Part shown: positions 6,356 to 15,382 of the stretch, piece by piece
Layout: every line of letters starts with the position of its first letter
Numbering within the stretch: the stretch's first letter is position 1
NCBI GenBank assembly: GCA_009885415.1
Contig: VFKU01000676.1
Span: 1-15,382 of the forward strand
Source of the DNA: Rhodothermota bacterium
GTDB taxonomy: Bacteria > Hydrogenedentota > Hydrogenedentia > Hydrogenedentales > GCA-2746185
Length of the DNA: 15,382 bases
Direction: 5' to 3'
Notes under the pieces: generated by a model
What the model was told of the DNA's origin: nothing
Databases searched by the model: none
Seen by the model: only the letters and a program-made list of their open reading frames with translations
Made by a program: the position numbers and the translations under genes

Positions 6356-7375
6356 ATGGCAATAGCGACGCACGCACAACGCTCGTATCGGCCGCTCATG
6401 CACCGCGGCGAGGGGCAGAAGTCCCGCTGGGCGATTGTCCTCTCCGGCACTGAAGGCGCGCAGATCCAGCTTCAACCCGCCGCCCCCGAAAATCCCCCCC
6501 GGCCGCTGCAATACTGTACCCGCGCGGGCGGCCGGACCCCGTTGCAACAGACCCTCGACCGGGCCGGCTCCGTAGTGCAGCCGGAGCGAATCGTCACCGT
6601 TATCGGCCAGGGCCATCGGAAGTTCCTTGCGGATTCATTCGCCCGGCCAATACCCGGGTCTATCATCGAACAGCCCGTCAATCTGGGCACTGCGCCAGGA
6701 ATCTTCTTGCCGGCCGCCTTCGTGAGCGAAATTGATCCCGATGCGACGCTGGTTATCCTGCCCTCCGATCACTTCGTCCACCCGGAGGATCTTTTCCTCG
6801 AGTATGTGACCCACGCGTTTGAAGTCGCGGAGCGCTGCTCCGACCGTCTCATCCTGATCGGCGCGGTCGCCGACCGGGCGGAAACGGACTACGGCTGGAT
6901 CCTCGCGGAAGAAGATGAGCATGCCTCACAAGCTGCGAGCGATGGTCCTCGCTGCCTTCGAGCGAGGGAGTTTCGGGAGAAGCCGGACCTCGATGAAGCG
7001 AACGCACTGCTCCAGAAAAATGGCCTGTGGAGCACGATGATGCTCGCCGTCAAGGCCCGGACCCTGTGGGCGCTGGGGCGCACTTGTCTACCCAAGATGA
7101 TGTCTTCCTTCGATGCATTTCGGCAGGTCTTGTGCGCCGTGCGCGACGGAGAGTTGAGTCCCAAAAACGAAGGCTTCGCCTTGACCGACCTCTATGCGCA
7201 GCTTGCGCCGGCAGACTTCTCGAGGGAAATTCTCGAGCGCGTTCCCGCGCAGATCCTTGTCGTACCGATGGACGGCGTCACGTGGGGAAACTGGGGCCAA
7301 CCCAGCCACACCACGGAATCGCCGGTCCACCTTGACCAGAAACCAGTCTACCGAACCTCCCGGGGTGAAGCATGA
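6356..7375 (+). CDS. Mannose-1-phosphate guanylyltransferase-like protein with degenerate active-site signature
   Basis: This 339-residue protein resembles sugar-phosphate nucleotidyltransferases that make GDP-mannose or related NDP-sugars. Family landmarks are the opening strand WAIVLSG (25-31), QP.N.GTA (106-113), ILPSDHF with presumed metal-binding D138, YGWI and REFREKPD in the middle, GLWSTMMLAVKA, and WGNWGQPS near the end. The N-terminal signature is eroded: GGxGTRL is replaced by GTEGAQI, with Gln36 where the nucleotide-binding Arg is expected. In the RPKQ motif Leu51 replaces the Lys (RPLQ). Both residues are normally important for catalysis, so activity is doubtful. ATG at 6356 is chosen because GAGGCGAG precedes it at 6341-6348; the upstream extension in frame does not look like protein. 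The stop overlaps the next start (ATGA). Confidence 0.82.
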   Translation: MAIATHAQRSYRPLMHRGEGQKSRWAIVLSGTEGAQIQLQPAAPENPPRPLQYCTRAGGRTPLQQTLDRAGSVVQPERIVTVIGQGHRKFLADSFARPIPGSIIEQPVNLGTAPGIFLPAAFVSEIDPDATLVILPSDHFVHPEDLFLEYVTHAFEVAERCSDRLILIGAVADRAETDYGWILAEEDEHASQAASDGPRCLRAREFREKPDLDEANALLQKNGLWSTMMLAVKARTLWALGRTCLPKMMSSFDAFRQVLCAVRDGELSPKNEGFALTDLYAQLAPADFSREILERVPAQILVVPMDGVTWGNWGQPSHTTESPVHLDQKPVYRTSRGEA

Positions 7376-7704
7376 GCACGCAGACCTTCCCGCGCTTCGA
7401 GACCGTCTACCACGACGAGGGTGTCGTCGCGACGCGCTCATCGACCGGTCTTCAGGTTCGCCTGCCCTCGCCCCTGTCCGCAGATCACCAGCTTCGAGTG
7501 ATCTCGGTGCTTTGGGGACTCTGGTGCGCGTCCCGAGTCGAAGGCTGCGATGAGGAGGTGAGATGGACGGTTCAGGTGTCGAACCGCGAGGAATTGGCGC
7601 TTCCACTGGTAGTTACTCTATCCGCGATCGACGTTGAACTCCGCCGGACCGGGCACAAGCTCCTCTTGATTGGCGTTCCCGATACCCGTTCGCAAATCGG
7701 GTGA
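7372..7704 (+). CDS. Small hypothetical protein, possibly STAS-like
   Basis: This 110-residue protein starts inside the stop of the nucleotidyltransferase gene (ATGA, 7372-7375), so it is almost certainly co-translated. I do not recognise a family with confidence. The pattern from about residue 72 on (ALPLVVTLSAIDVELRR followed by the strand KLLLIGVP) resembles the last helix and strand of a STAS/anti-sigma-antagonist fold. The N-terminal half gives no clear match. No signal peptide or membrane segment is seen. It could be a regulatory partner of the preceding enzyme or of the glucan synthase, but there is no direct evidence. Confidence 0.7.
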   Translation: MSTQTFPRFETVYHDEGVVATRSSTGLQVRLPSPLSADHQLRVISVLWGLWCASRVEGCDEEVRWTVQVSNREELALPLVVTLSAIDVELRRTGHKLLLIGVPDTRSQIG

Positions 7705-7786
7705 TTCGCAGAACGTGACCGGGCCTCGGCAAACCTTTCGTTAGGTCCTCCCGGATGCTGTGCCAGCCCATACATCAGAAAGGGAC

Positions 7787-10700
7787 ATGCCCCGAGTGCC
7801 TGTGATTTTCCCAAAACTACCGGAGCAAATTGTCCGGCTCTTGCCCTGGAATCGCGCGATCGCCAACAACGGCCGGCTCCGCTCACGGCCCGACGAGCAG
7901 CCGTTGCGCGCCGAGTTGTTCAATGTTCAGCAGTTGGAGCAGCACGCCAGGGCATTGGCCGATGCACACGTCATTGCCGCCCGGCGGGCGCCGGATCGGC
8001 TCATCGAGAGGCTGCGCGCGAACGAGCAGGTACTCCTCGCCACGTTTGACTTGCTCGCGGCCGCCGTGGAGAAGAAGTATCAGATTACACCCGCTGCGGA
8101 GTGGATGCTAGACAATTTTTTCGTCGTCGAGGAACAAATCCGGACCGCGCGCCGGCACTTGCCGCGTTCCTACAGTCAAGAGCTGCCTCAACTGGCGGGC
8201 GGAGCGGCCGCCGGCCTGCCTCGGGTCTATGGCATCGCGATGGAGCTCATTTCGCACGCCGACGGCAGCGTGGACGCTGCCAATCTAAGCGCGTTTATTT
8301 CCGGATACCAAGCAGTCGTCCCACTGACCTTGGGCGAGTTGTGGGCGATTCCAACCGTACTTCGACTCGCACTGATCGAAAATCTTAGGCGAATGGCCGT
8401 GCGGCTGGCTTCGGCGCTGAGCGACCGCGACGCGGCGACCGAATGGGCCGAGCGCATGGCCAAGGTCGTCGAACAGAATCCGAGCGACCTCATCGTGGTA
8501 TTGGCGGATCTGGCACGCGCCGATCCGCTGCTCACGAGTGCCTTCGTCGCCGAGCTGACGCGGCATCTGCACGGCCAGAGCCCGCATTTCGCCTTCGCGC
8601 AGAGCTGGCTCGAACATCGGCTCGCGGAGCGCGGCTCCAACATTGGACAGCTGGTCCAGATCGAGAGCCAGACCCAGGCGGCCAACCAGGTCTCCATCGG
8701 CAATAGCATTACGAGCCTCCGCGTGCTCGGCTCGACCGATTGGCGGAATTTTGTCGAATCCCAGAGTATCGTCGAGAAAACGCTGCGCCACGATCCGGCC
8801 GCGGTATACGGAGACATGGGAGTCAGCACGCGTGACGCGTATCGTCATGCCGTGGAGGAAATCGCCAAGTATGGGCGCCTGACCGAGGTCGAAGCGGCCG
8901 AGCAAGCAATCCGGCTTGCCGACGCAGCCTCTAAAAGGCAGCCCGGCAGCCGGTCCGCTCACGTCGGGTTTTATCTCGTTGACAAGGGGCGCCCGGCGCT
9001 AGAACAGGCCGCGCGGACGCGCGTGCCAACGAGGCTGCGGGCGGAGCGATTGGTGAGGCGTTTCCCGCTTTTCTTTTTCCTGTTTCTTATAGCGTTGTTC
9101 ACTGCGTCGATCGCGGCGGCCCTGCTCGAGTCGAATGCACTCAACGCGGTGCCTCGATGGATGCTGGCGCTCGTTGCGGCGCCCGCTTTGATGTGCGTCG
9201 CGCACCTGGCCATCGGCATCGTCAATTGGTTGGTGACGCTTCTTGTGCCTCCGCGACCGCTTTCGCGGATGGACTATCGCAAGGGGATCCCACCGGAACA
9301 TCGAACGATGGTGATCGTCCCCGCTATGCTCTCCAGCCGGCAAGGCACGCAGGAACTCCTCGAGAGGATCGAGCTTCACTACGTCGCCAATCGCGACCGA
9401 CACCTTCATTTCGCCCTGCTTACAGACCCGACAGACGCAATGCACGAATCAATGCCGGAAGACGCCGCATTGATCGAGCAGGTCATTGAGGGGATCGAGG
9501 CTCTCAATCTAAAGTACTCGAATGATCGGCCTGCGATATTTTTCTTGTTTCACCGTCCGCGCCGATGGCACAAGCCGGACAGCGTCTGGATGGCGTCGGA
9601 ACGCAAGCGCGGAAAGTTGAAGGAATTTACTGCATTCTTGCGCGGAGGCGCGAAGGATTCGTTCGCGGTCATCCGGGGTGAACTCAGCATTCTTCCGAAG
9701 ATCCGCTATGTCATCACGCTTGACGCGGATACGCAGCTTCCGCGCGACGCGGCGCACGAACTGGTCGGGGCCATGGCGCACCCACTTAACCAGCCCGTCA
9801 TCGACGCGCAGACGCGGCGCGTGCGCGAGGGTTATGGAATTCTGCAACCAAGGGTCGCGATCAGTCTTCCCTCCGCGTCGCGATCATGGTTCGCACGTCT
9901 ATTCGCCGCCGACGCGGGCCTGGATCCATACACGCGCACGGTGTCCGACGTCTACCAGGACCTTTTCGGCGAAGGTTCGTTTATCGGGAAGGGAATTTAC
10001 AGCGTCGACGCGTTCAATCAAACGTGCGCCCAATTCCCCGATAACACCGTATTAAGTCACGACTTGATCGAAGGCGCATGCGCCAGATCGGCGCTGCTTA
10101 GTGAGGTTGAGCTATACGAAGACCATCCCTCGCGCTTTCTTGTTGACGCCAGCCGACGCCACCGCTGGATCCGCGGCGATTGGCAGATTGCACACTGGCT
10201 TATGCCTCGAGTCCCGGGGTGCGATGGAAAACCGCGGCGAAACCCAATCTCCGCGCTCTCTTGGTGGAAAATATTCGACAATCTCCGGCGCAGCCTTGTG
10301 CCGCCGTCCATGATCGCACTCCTTCTCTTCGGATGGCTGCTTTCCTGGCCCGCGCTCGCGCCGATCGCGACCTTTCTTATCGTGATTGTCGTTGCCGCGC
10401 CTCAAATACTCTCTGCAATCGCGGAAATCGCGCGCAAGCCGTCCGACTTGCGTTGGCACACCCACGTCCGTGCGTTCAGACCCGAAATTGCCCGACGCGC
10501 AGGGCAAGTGCTCTATTCAATCGTATTTCTGCCGTACGAAGCCTGGATTAGCCTCGACGCTATCGTACGCACCATGACACGTGTGATGTGGACACGCCGA
10601 AAGCTGCTCCAGTGGACCACTTCAAGCGACGCCGAGCTTCACGCGCGCGGTGACCTTTTCGGCTTCTGTCTGAGCATGCGGACGGTGGTGGTGGTTGCGA

Positions 10701-13700
10701 CCGTAACGCTTGCAGGTGTGGTTATGGTGCGGCCGGAGAACCTCGCCGTCAGTGGGCCATTGTTGGCGTTGTGGTTGACGTCGCCGGGGATTGCGTGGTG
10801 GTTAAGCCGGCCAATTGCGGTCCCAAAACCACAGCTGACCGAGAAGCAGGATGCTTTCCTTCGGAAGTTGGCGCGCAAGACCTGGCGTTACTTCGAGGTC
10901 TTCGTTACCCCCGAGGACAACTGGCTCCCGCCGGACAACTTCCAGGAGCAACCAGCATCGAAGCTCGCGACGCGCACCAGCCCAACCAACATTGGAATGG
11001 CGCTATTGTCCAATCTCGCCGCGGCGGATTTCGGATACTGCTCCGCAGCGCAATTCTTGGTACGGACTCAGAACACACTCGCGACCATGGGACGCCTCGA
11101 GCGTTACCACGGGCATTTCTACAACTGGTACGACACTCGAACTCTTGTTCCGTTGTGGCCCTTGTATGTCTCTACGGTCGATAGTGGAAATCTGGCCATG
11201 CACCTGCTGGTGCTTCGGCAAGGTCTCCTGGAACAAATCGATGCACAGATTCTCCCGCGCCAGACATTCGCGGGCATACGCGACACCGCAGGGGTCCTAG
11301 CCGACACGGTCCGCCAATCTCTCCAGAATCCCAAAAAGGTTAACGACGCCGCTCGACTAGGCGAAGCACTCCAAAGAATTGAGGCACTCCAAGCCGAGTT
11401 GGGGCGGATTCCGGACACGCTCCGCGCTTCGGTGGCGCTATTGATGAGGATCGCGGACTCCGCGAGCGAAATCGCGGCCTTCGATTGGGGCGACGAAGAG
11501 AGCGGATGGTGGGCCCAGGCGCTCTTACTGAACGCCACCGATCATCGCGAAACCATCGCCCAGGTCGCGCCGTGGACGTCGCTCAGCCCGCCACCGGAAA
11601 CATTATTTACTAACGCCTCGGACGCCCAGAGTGAGCGATGCGCGGCATTGCGCGATTTGTTGGCACGGCTGGAGACCGTTTCCACTCTACGCAAAGTATC
11701 TCGGCTGGCACTCTCGGAGCTACCGTTGATCGACGAAGTTCTGGCGACGATACAGAGCGCTGTTCCTGCCGCGGAATCTTCGTTGGAGCATCCGACAGAT
11801 CGCGACTGGCTAATCCATCTGCGCACGGCGATCGTCAACGCTTCCGAGCGCGCCACGGAACGCATCCGCGAATTCGACGCGGCCGCCCAAGTCTGTCTTG
11901 ACCTTTCGGACACAGACTTCACTTTTTTGTTCGACGAATCGCGGGAGCTCTTCTCCATCGGCTACAACATCAGCGATTGTCGGCTCGACACCGGCTACTA
12001 CGATTTACTCGCTTCCGAAGCGCGGGCCGCGAGTTACTTCGCGATCGCGCAGGGACAACTTGGCCAGGAACACTGGTTTGCCTTGCGCCGTATGCTTACG
12101 CTCTCGACGGAAGTTCCCGCGCTATTGAGCTGGAACGGCTCGATGTTCGAATATCTCATGCCGATGCTCGTGATGCCGACTTACGAGAACACGCTTCTGG
12201 GGCGCACCTGCACGGCGATCGTGCAACGGCAGATCGACTACGGACGTCAGCGTAAGATTCCTTGGGGCATTTCGGAATCCGCTTACAATGTTTTGGACGT
12301 CCATCTAAATTATCAATACCGCGGCTTCGGGGTGCCGGGGCTGGGATTAAAGCGCGGGCTCGTGGACGACCTCGTCGTCGCGCCCTACGCGACCGTTCTT
12401 GCCTTGATGGTGGCCCCGGAAGCCGCGTGCCGCAACCTCGAACGCCTCAGTGCGGACGGACGGCAAGGGGCCTATGGCTTCTACGAATCGGTCGACTATA
12501 CCCCCTCTCGCGTGCCACGCGGTGCAGATGGCGTTGTAATTCGCTCGTTTTTCGCGCACCACGAAGGGATGAGCCTGATATCCCTGGACGGCTTGCTGCA
12601 CGACCGCCCAATGCAGCGGCGTTTCCAGGCGGATCCTACACTCAAAGCAATCGAGTTGCTGCTGCAGGAACGCATTCCTAGAACCACGGCGCCGATTTTT
12701 CCGCACGCCGTCGAAGCCAGCACGTCCAACGCCGCAACAGTTGGCGCGGAACAGCCAACCCGGGTCATTGTCGATCCAAACTCGCCCTCGCCTGAAGTAC
12801 AGTTACTCTCAAATGGGCGATATCACGTCATGGTCAACGCTGCCGGCGGCGGATACAGCCGCTGGCACGATCTCGCCATCACTAGGTGGCACGACGACCC
12901 TACGCTCGACGGTTCGGGCACGCTCTGTTATCTGCGCGATCTGGATTCGGGAAGATTCTGGTCCTGCGGACATCAGCCGACACTCAAGATCGCAAATACA
13001 TACGAAGCGATTTTCACGCAGGCGAAAGCTGAGATCCGCCGACGTGACGAAGAGATCGAGGCTCATACCGAAATCAGCGTCAGCCCCGAGGACGATATCG
13101 AGTTGCGACGGATCACATTGACCAATCGCTCGAATCGGCCCCGAAGAATTGAACTCACCACCTACGCCGAAGTTGTCTTGGCGCCGTTGAGTCAAGATTT
13201 GTCTCACCCCGCGTTTAGCAATCTTTTTGTACAGACGGAACTCGATGAACCCCTCCAGGGCATCATCTGCACACGCCGGCCGCGATCTCCCCATGAACGA
13301 CCGCCGTGGATGTTTCACCTGATGACCGTGCACGGTGAGACGCTGGGCAACATTGCGTTCGAAACCGATCGTATGAAATTTATTGGAAGAGGCAGAACGC
13401 TGGCGGCGCCGGCTGCCATGGATCGTGGCGCACGGCTCACAGGGAGCCAGGGCACCGTCCTGGACCCCATCGTATCGATCCGTCGAACAATCGTTCTTCC
13501 GCCAAACGAAGCGGCACGGATCGATCTCGTGTTCGGGGTTTCAGTGACCCGCGACGCCGCCGTTGGAATGTTGAGAAAGTACCACGAGCAGCGGCTCGCG
13601 GATCGCGTCTTCGAGTTGGCATGGACGCACAGCCAGGTCGAACTCCGTCATATTAATGCCACGGAAACCGACGCGCAGACCTACGCAAAGCTGGCGGGCT

Positions 13701-15382
13701 CGGTAATCTACGCGGCACCGGCGCTCCGGTCGCCTTCGTCCTTTCTGATGAAGAACCGGCGCCCACAATCGGGGCTCTGGGGACACGGAATCTCCGGAGA
13801 TCTACCCATCGTATTGGTCCGCATCCGCAACGTAGAAAAGCTCGACCTAATACGGCAACTCTTCCAGGCACACGCGTACTGGCGAATGAAGGGCCTGCAC
13901 GTCGACGTCGTCATTTGGAACGAAGACGATTCTGTCTACCGCCAGGAATTGCACGAGACCATCATGGGCCTTATCGCGGCAAGTCCCGAGGCAACATTTG
14001 TGGACAGGCCCGGCGGAGTGTTCTTGCGTCGAGGAGAGCAGATCCCGGAGGAGGATCGCGTCCTGCTGCTCGCCACGGCGCGCGCGGTGCTCGTGGATGA
14101 TGGCGGGACGCTTCGCGAACAGGTTGAGCGCCGCATACCGGCCGAACGGCCGATTCCCGCATTAAAGCCACTGCCTCAGAAACCGCGAGCAGCGAAGTCC
14201 GTCGAACCCCAAAAACGAGACGTAGCGTTTTTTAACGGTTTCGGAGGCTTTTCCCGTGACGGCCGCGAATATGTGACGATTTTGCAGCCTGGGCAGAACA
14301 CGCCTGCCCCGTGGGTCAATGTGATCGCCAATCCGCAGTTCGGCACCGTCGTGTCCGAGAGCGGCGGCGCGTACACGTGGGCGGAAAACAGCCATGAGTT
14401 CCGTCTGACTCCTTGGAACAATGACCCCGTCGGTAGCACGAGCGGCGAGGCTATATATATACGTGACGAGGAGAACGGCCGGGTCTGGTCGCCGACGCCT
14501 CAACCGGCGCGTGGAACCAACGCATACGTTGTTCGACACGGTTTCGGCTATAGCCGTTTCGAGTACGAGGAAGACGGTCTGGTGTCCGAGCTGACCGTCT
14601 ACGTCGCCATGGATGCTCCAGTAAAGTTCGTGCGGCTCAAAATAGCGAACCGATCCGGCCGGCCCCGGCGGCTCTCAGCGACGGGCTATTGGGAACTCGT
14701 CTTGGGTGAGCTCCGATGCAAGACGCGAATGCATCTCAGCACCGAGATCGACCCGGTCACGAACGCGATCTTCACGCGAAACGCTTACAGCAACGAATTC
14801 GGCGGACGTGTGGCCTTCGTTACTACGAGCGAAATTCATCACACCGTAACGGGCGATCGTACCGAATTCTTGGGTCGGAACGGCTCCCTGTCCGATCCCG
14901 CCGCGCTGCGGCGCATTCACTTGTCCGGTCGCGTGGGTGCAGGATTCGATTCTTGCGTGGCAATTCAAGCGCCGATTCATATCGAGGATGGCCAGGAGAG
15001 GTCGATTGTATTCACCCTTGGCGCAGCGAAATCGGATGATGAGGCCCACGAGATAATCCAAAAGTACCGCGGCGTCACGGCTGCAAACCGGGCTCTCGAC
15101 GAGGTCCAGCGCTATTGGGACCACAGCCTCGGAGCCGTGCGAATCGAGACGCCCGAACCCGCGCTCGATTTCCTCGTCAATGGTTGGTTGCCCTACCAAA
15201 CGCTGGCGTGCCGGATGTGGGCGCGAACCGGCTTCTACCAATCCGGCGGCGCCTACGGATTCCGCGACCAGTTACAAGACGCGATGGCTCTCGTGCACGC
15301 TGAACCAGCCCTATTTCGAGATCACCTGCTCCGGGCCGCCGCACGGCAGTTCCGCGAGGGAGACGTGCAGCATTGGTGGCAT
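7787..15382 (+). CDS. ndvB: Cyclic beta-1,2-glucan synthase (NdvB/ChvB/Cgs type), 3' end outside window
   Basis: The frame is open for 2532 codons to the window edge. It encodes the multidomain membrane enzyme that polymerises UDP-glucose into beta-1,2-glucan, controls its length and cyclises it. About residues 426-488 hold two membrane segments. The GT84 domain follows, with D646-x-D648 (LDADTQLP), D759 (SHDLIEG) and R793-W794 (RHRWIRGDWQ). More membrane segments lie at about 842-877 and 966-1007. A glycoamylase-like domain (about 1020-1615) contains NWYDT and HHEGMS motifs; related domains were assigned to GH189 as the cyclising transglycosylase. Two GH94-type sandwich modules start near 1670 and 2146, and the GH94 barrel starts near 2460 (NGWLPYQT, SGGAYGFRDQLQD). 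Known homologues are about 2800-2900 residues, so roughly 300 are missing. ATG 7787 follows GAAAGGG closely; GTG 7760 is an alternative start. Confidence 0.95.
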   Translation, partial: MPRVPVIFPKLPEQIVRLLPWNRAIANNGRLRSRPDEQPLRAELFNVQQLEQHARALADAHVIAARRAPDRLIERLRANEQVLLATFDLLAAAVEKKYQITPAAEWMLDNFFVVEEQIRTARRHLPRSYSQELPQLAGGAAAGLPRVYGIAMELISHADGSVDAANLSAFISGYQAVVPLTLGELWAIPTVLRLALIENLRRMAVRLASALSDRDAATEWAERMAKVVEQNPSDLIVVLADLARADPLLTSAFVAELTRHLHGQSPHFAFAQSWLEHRLAERGSNIGQLVQIESQTQAANQVSIGNSITSLRVLGSTDWRNFVESQSIVEKTLRHDPAAVYGDMGVSTRDAYRHAVEEIAKYGRLTEVEAAEQAIRLADAASKRQPGSRSAHVGFYLVDKGRPALEQAARTRVPTRLRAERLVRRFPLFFFLFLIALFTASIAAALLESNALNAVPRWMLALVAAPALMCVAHLAIGIVNWLVTLLVPPRPLSRMDYRKGIPPEHRTMVIVPAMLSSRQGTQELLERIELHYVANRDRHLHFALLTDPTDAMHESMPEDAALIEQVIEGIEALNLKYSNDRPAIFFLFHRPRRWHKPDSVWMASERKRGKLKEFTAFLRGGAKDSFAVIRGELSILPKIRYVITLDADTQLPRDAAHELVGAMAHPLNQPVIDAQTRRVREGYGILQPRVAISLPSASRSWFARLFAADAGLDPYTRTVSDVYQDLFGEGSFIGKGIYSVDAFNQTCAQFPDNTVLSHDLIEGACARSALLSEVELYEDHPSRFLVDASRRHRWIRGDWQIAHWLMPRVPGCDGKPRRNPISALSWWKIFDNLRRSLVPPSMIALLLFGWLLSWPALAPIATFLIVIVVAAPQILSAIAEIARKPSDLRWHTHVRAFRPEIARRAGQVLYSIVFLPYEAWISLDAIVRTMTRVMWTRRKLLQWTTSSDAELHARGDLFGFCLSMRTVVVVATVTLAGVVMVRPENLAVSGPLLALWLTSPGIAWWLSRPIAVPKPQLTEKQDAFLRKLARKTWRYFEVFVTPEDNWLPPDNFQEQPASKLATRTSPTNIGMALLSNLAAADFGYCSAAQFLVRTQNTLATMGRLERYHGHFYNWYDTRTLVPLWPLYVSTVDSGNLAMHLLVLRQGLLEQIDAQILPRQTFAGIRDTAGVLADTVRQSLQNPKKVNDAARLGEALQRIEALQAELGRIPDTLRASVALLMRIADSASEIAAFDWGDEESGWWAQALLLNATDHRETIAQVAPWTSLSPPPETLFTNASDAQSERCAALRDLLARLETVSTLRKVSRLALSELPLIDEVLATIQSAVPAAESSLEHPTDRDWLIHLRTAIVNASERATERIREFDAAAQVCLDLSDTDFTFLFDESRELFSIGYNISDCRLDTGYYDLLASEARAASYFAIAQGQLGQEHWFALRRMLTLSTEVPALLSWNGSMFEYLMPMLVMPTYENTLLGRTCTAIVQRQIDYGRQRKIPWGISESAYNVLDVHLNYQYRGFGVPGLGLKRGLVDDLVVAPYATVLALMVAPEAACRNLERLSADGRQGAYGFYESVDYTPSRVPRGADGVVIRSFFAHHEGMSLISLDGLLHDRPMQRRFQADPTLKAIELLLQERIPRTTAPIFPHAVEASTSNAATVGAEQPTRVIVDPNSPSPEVQLLSNGRYHVMVNAAGGGYSRWHDLAITRWHDDPTLDGSGTLCYLRDLDSGRFWSCGHQPTLKIANTYEAIFTQAKAEIRRRDEEIEAHTEISVSPEDDIELRRITLTNRSNRPRRIELTTYAEVVLAPLSQDLSHPAFSNLFVQTELDEPLQGIICTRRPRSPHERPPWMFHLMTVHGETLGNIAFETDRMKFIGRGRTLAAPAAMDRGARLTGSQGTVLDPIVSIRRTIVLPPNEAARIDLVFGVSVTRDAAVGMLRKYHEQRLADRVFELAWTHSQVELRHINATETDAQTYAKLAGSVIYAAPALRSPSSFLMKNRRPQSGLWGHGISGDLPIVLVRIRNVEKLDLIRQLFQAHAYWRMKGLHVDVVIWNEDDSVYRQELHETIMGLIAASPEATFVDRPGGVFLRRGEQIPEEDRVLLLATARAVLVDDGGTLREQVERRIPAERPIPALKPLPQKPRAAKSVEPQKRDVAFFNGFGGFSRDGREYVTILQPGQNTPAPWVNVIANPQFGTVVSESGGAYTWAENSHEFRLTPWNNDPVGSTSGEAIYIRDEENGRVWSPTPQPARGTNAYVVRHGFGYSRFEYEEDGLVSELTVYVAMDAPVKFVRLKIANRSGRPRRLSATGYWELVLGELRCKTRMHLSTEIDPVTNAIFTRNAYSNEFGGRVAFVTTSEIHHTVTGDRTEFLGRNGSLSDPAALRRIHLSGRVGAGFDSCVAIQAPIHIEDGQERSIVFTLGAAKSDDEAHEIIQKYRGVTAANRALDEVQRYWDHSLGAVRIETPEPALDFLVNGWLPYQTLACRMWARTGFYQSGGAYGFRDQLQDAMALVHAEPALFRDHLLRAAARQFREGDVQHWWH

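Noticed and set aside
6357..6372. Sigma-54-like element TGGCAATAGCGACGCA
   Set aside because: It lies inside the coding start of the nucleotidyltransferase gene and is a weaker match; most likely chance.
8227..8962. Long minus-strand open frames opposite the glucan synthase
   Set aside because: They are complements of a strongly recognisable coding frame and have no ribosome sites or family features; long antisense frames are normal in GC-rich DNA.
12347..13333. Further antisense open frames in the glucan synthase region
   Set aside because: Same reason: the plus-strand frame is continuous and clearly homologous to GT84/GH94 proteins throughout.

Overview
This is a GC-rich bacterial chromosomal segment, probably from a Gram-negative organism. 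The clues are a very large cyclic beta-1,2-glucan synthase of the NdvB/ChvB type (its product is periplasmic in known systems), a Sec-type signal peptide, a plausible sigma-54 promoter and dense two-component signalling genes. I cannot place it in a phylum from sequence alone. I see no rRNA, tRNA, CRISPR array, insertion sequence or phage gene.

Left block (1-4038, + strand). The window opens inside a sensor histidine kinase (C-terminal ATPase domain only). It is followed 15 bases later by a response-regulator/adenylate-cyclase fusion and then by a signal-peptide protein of unknown function whose ATG overlaps the cyclase stop codon. These three look like one operon. A 199-base gap with several inverted repeats and a near-consensus -24/-12 (sigma-54) element leads into two consecutive single-domain receivers of the Rcp/CheY type. 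They are paralogous to each other and align without gaps over about 141 residues.

Middle block (4063-5924, - strand). It is convergent with the left block. A PAS-containing sensor kinase is translationally coupled (ATGA overlap) to an OmpR/PhoB-type DNA-binding regulator. The kinase's C-terminal half is a gap-free paralogue of the truncated kinase at the left edge, so the signalling island appears to have grown by local duplication of kinases and receivers. Outputs include transcription (OmpR type), cAMP synthesis (REC-cyclase) and two receivers with no output domain.

Intergenic (5925-6355). No convincing gene is present. It holds a perfect 7-bp stem with an AAAA loop and repeated GTTGCG and GTATAC motifs, any of which could serve the divergent promoters of the middle and right blocks.

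Right block (6356-15382, + strand, runs off the edge). A mannose-1-phosphate guanylyltransferase-like protein with a degenerate nucleotide-binding signature overlaps (ATGA) a small hypothetical protein. An 82-base gap then leads to the cyclic beta-1,2-glucan synthase: 2532 codons are visible, with GT84 glycosyltransferase, glycoamylase-like middle domain, two GH94-type beta-sandwich modules and the beginning of the GH94 catalytic barrel. The block looks like an envelope-glucan operon next to a phosphorelay/cAMP hub. Regulatory control of the first by the second is an inference from position only.
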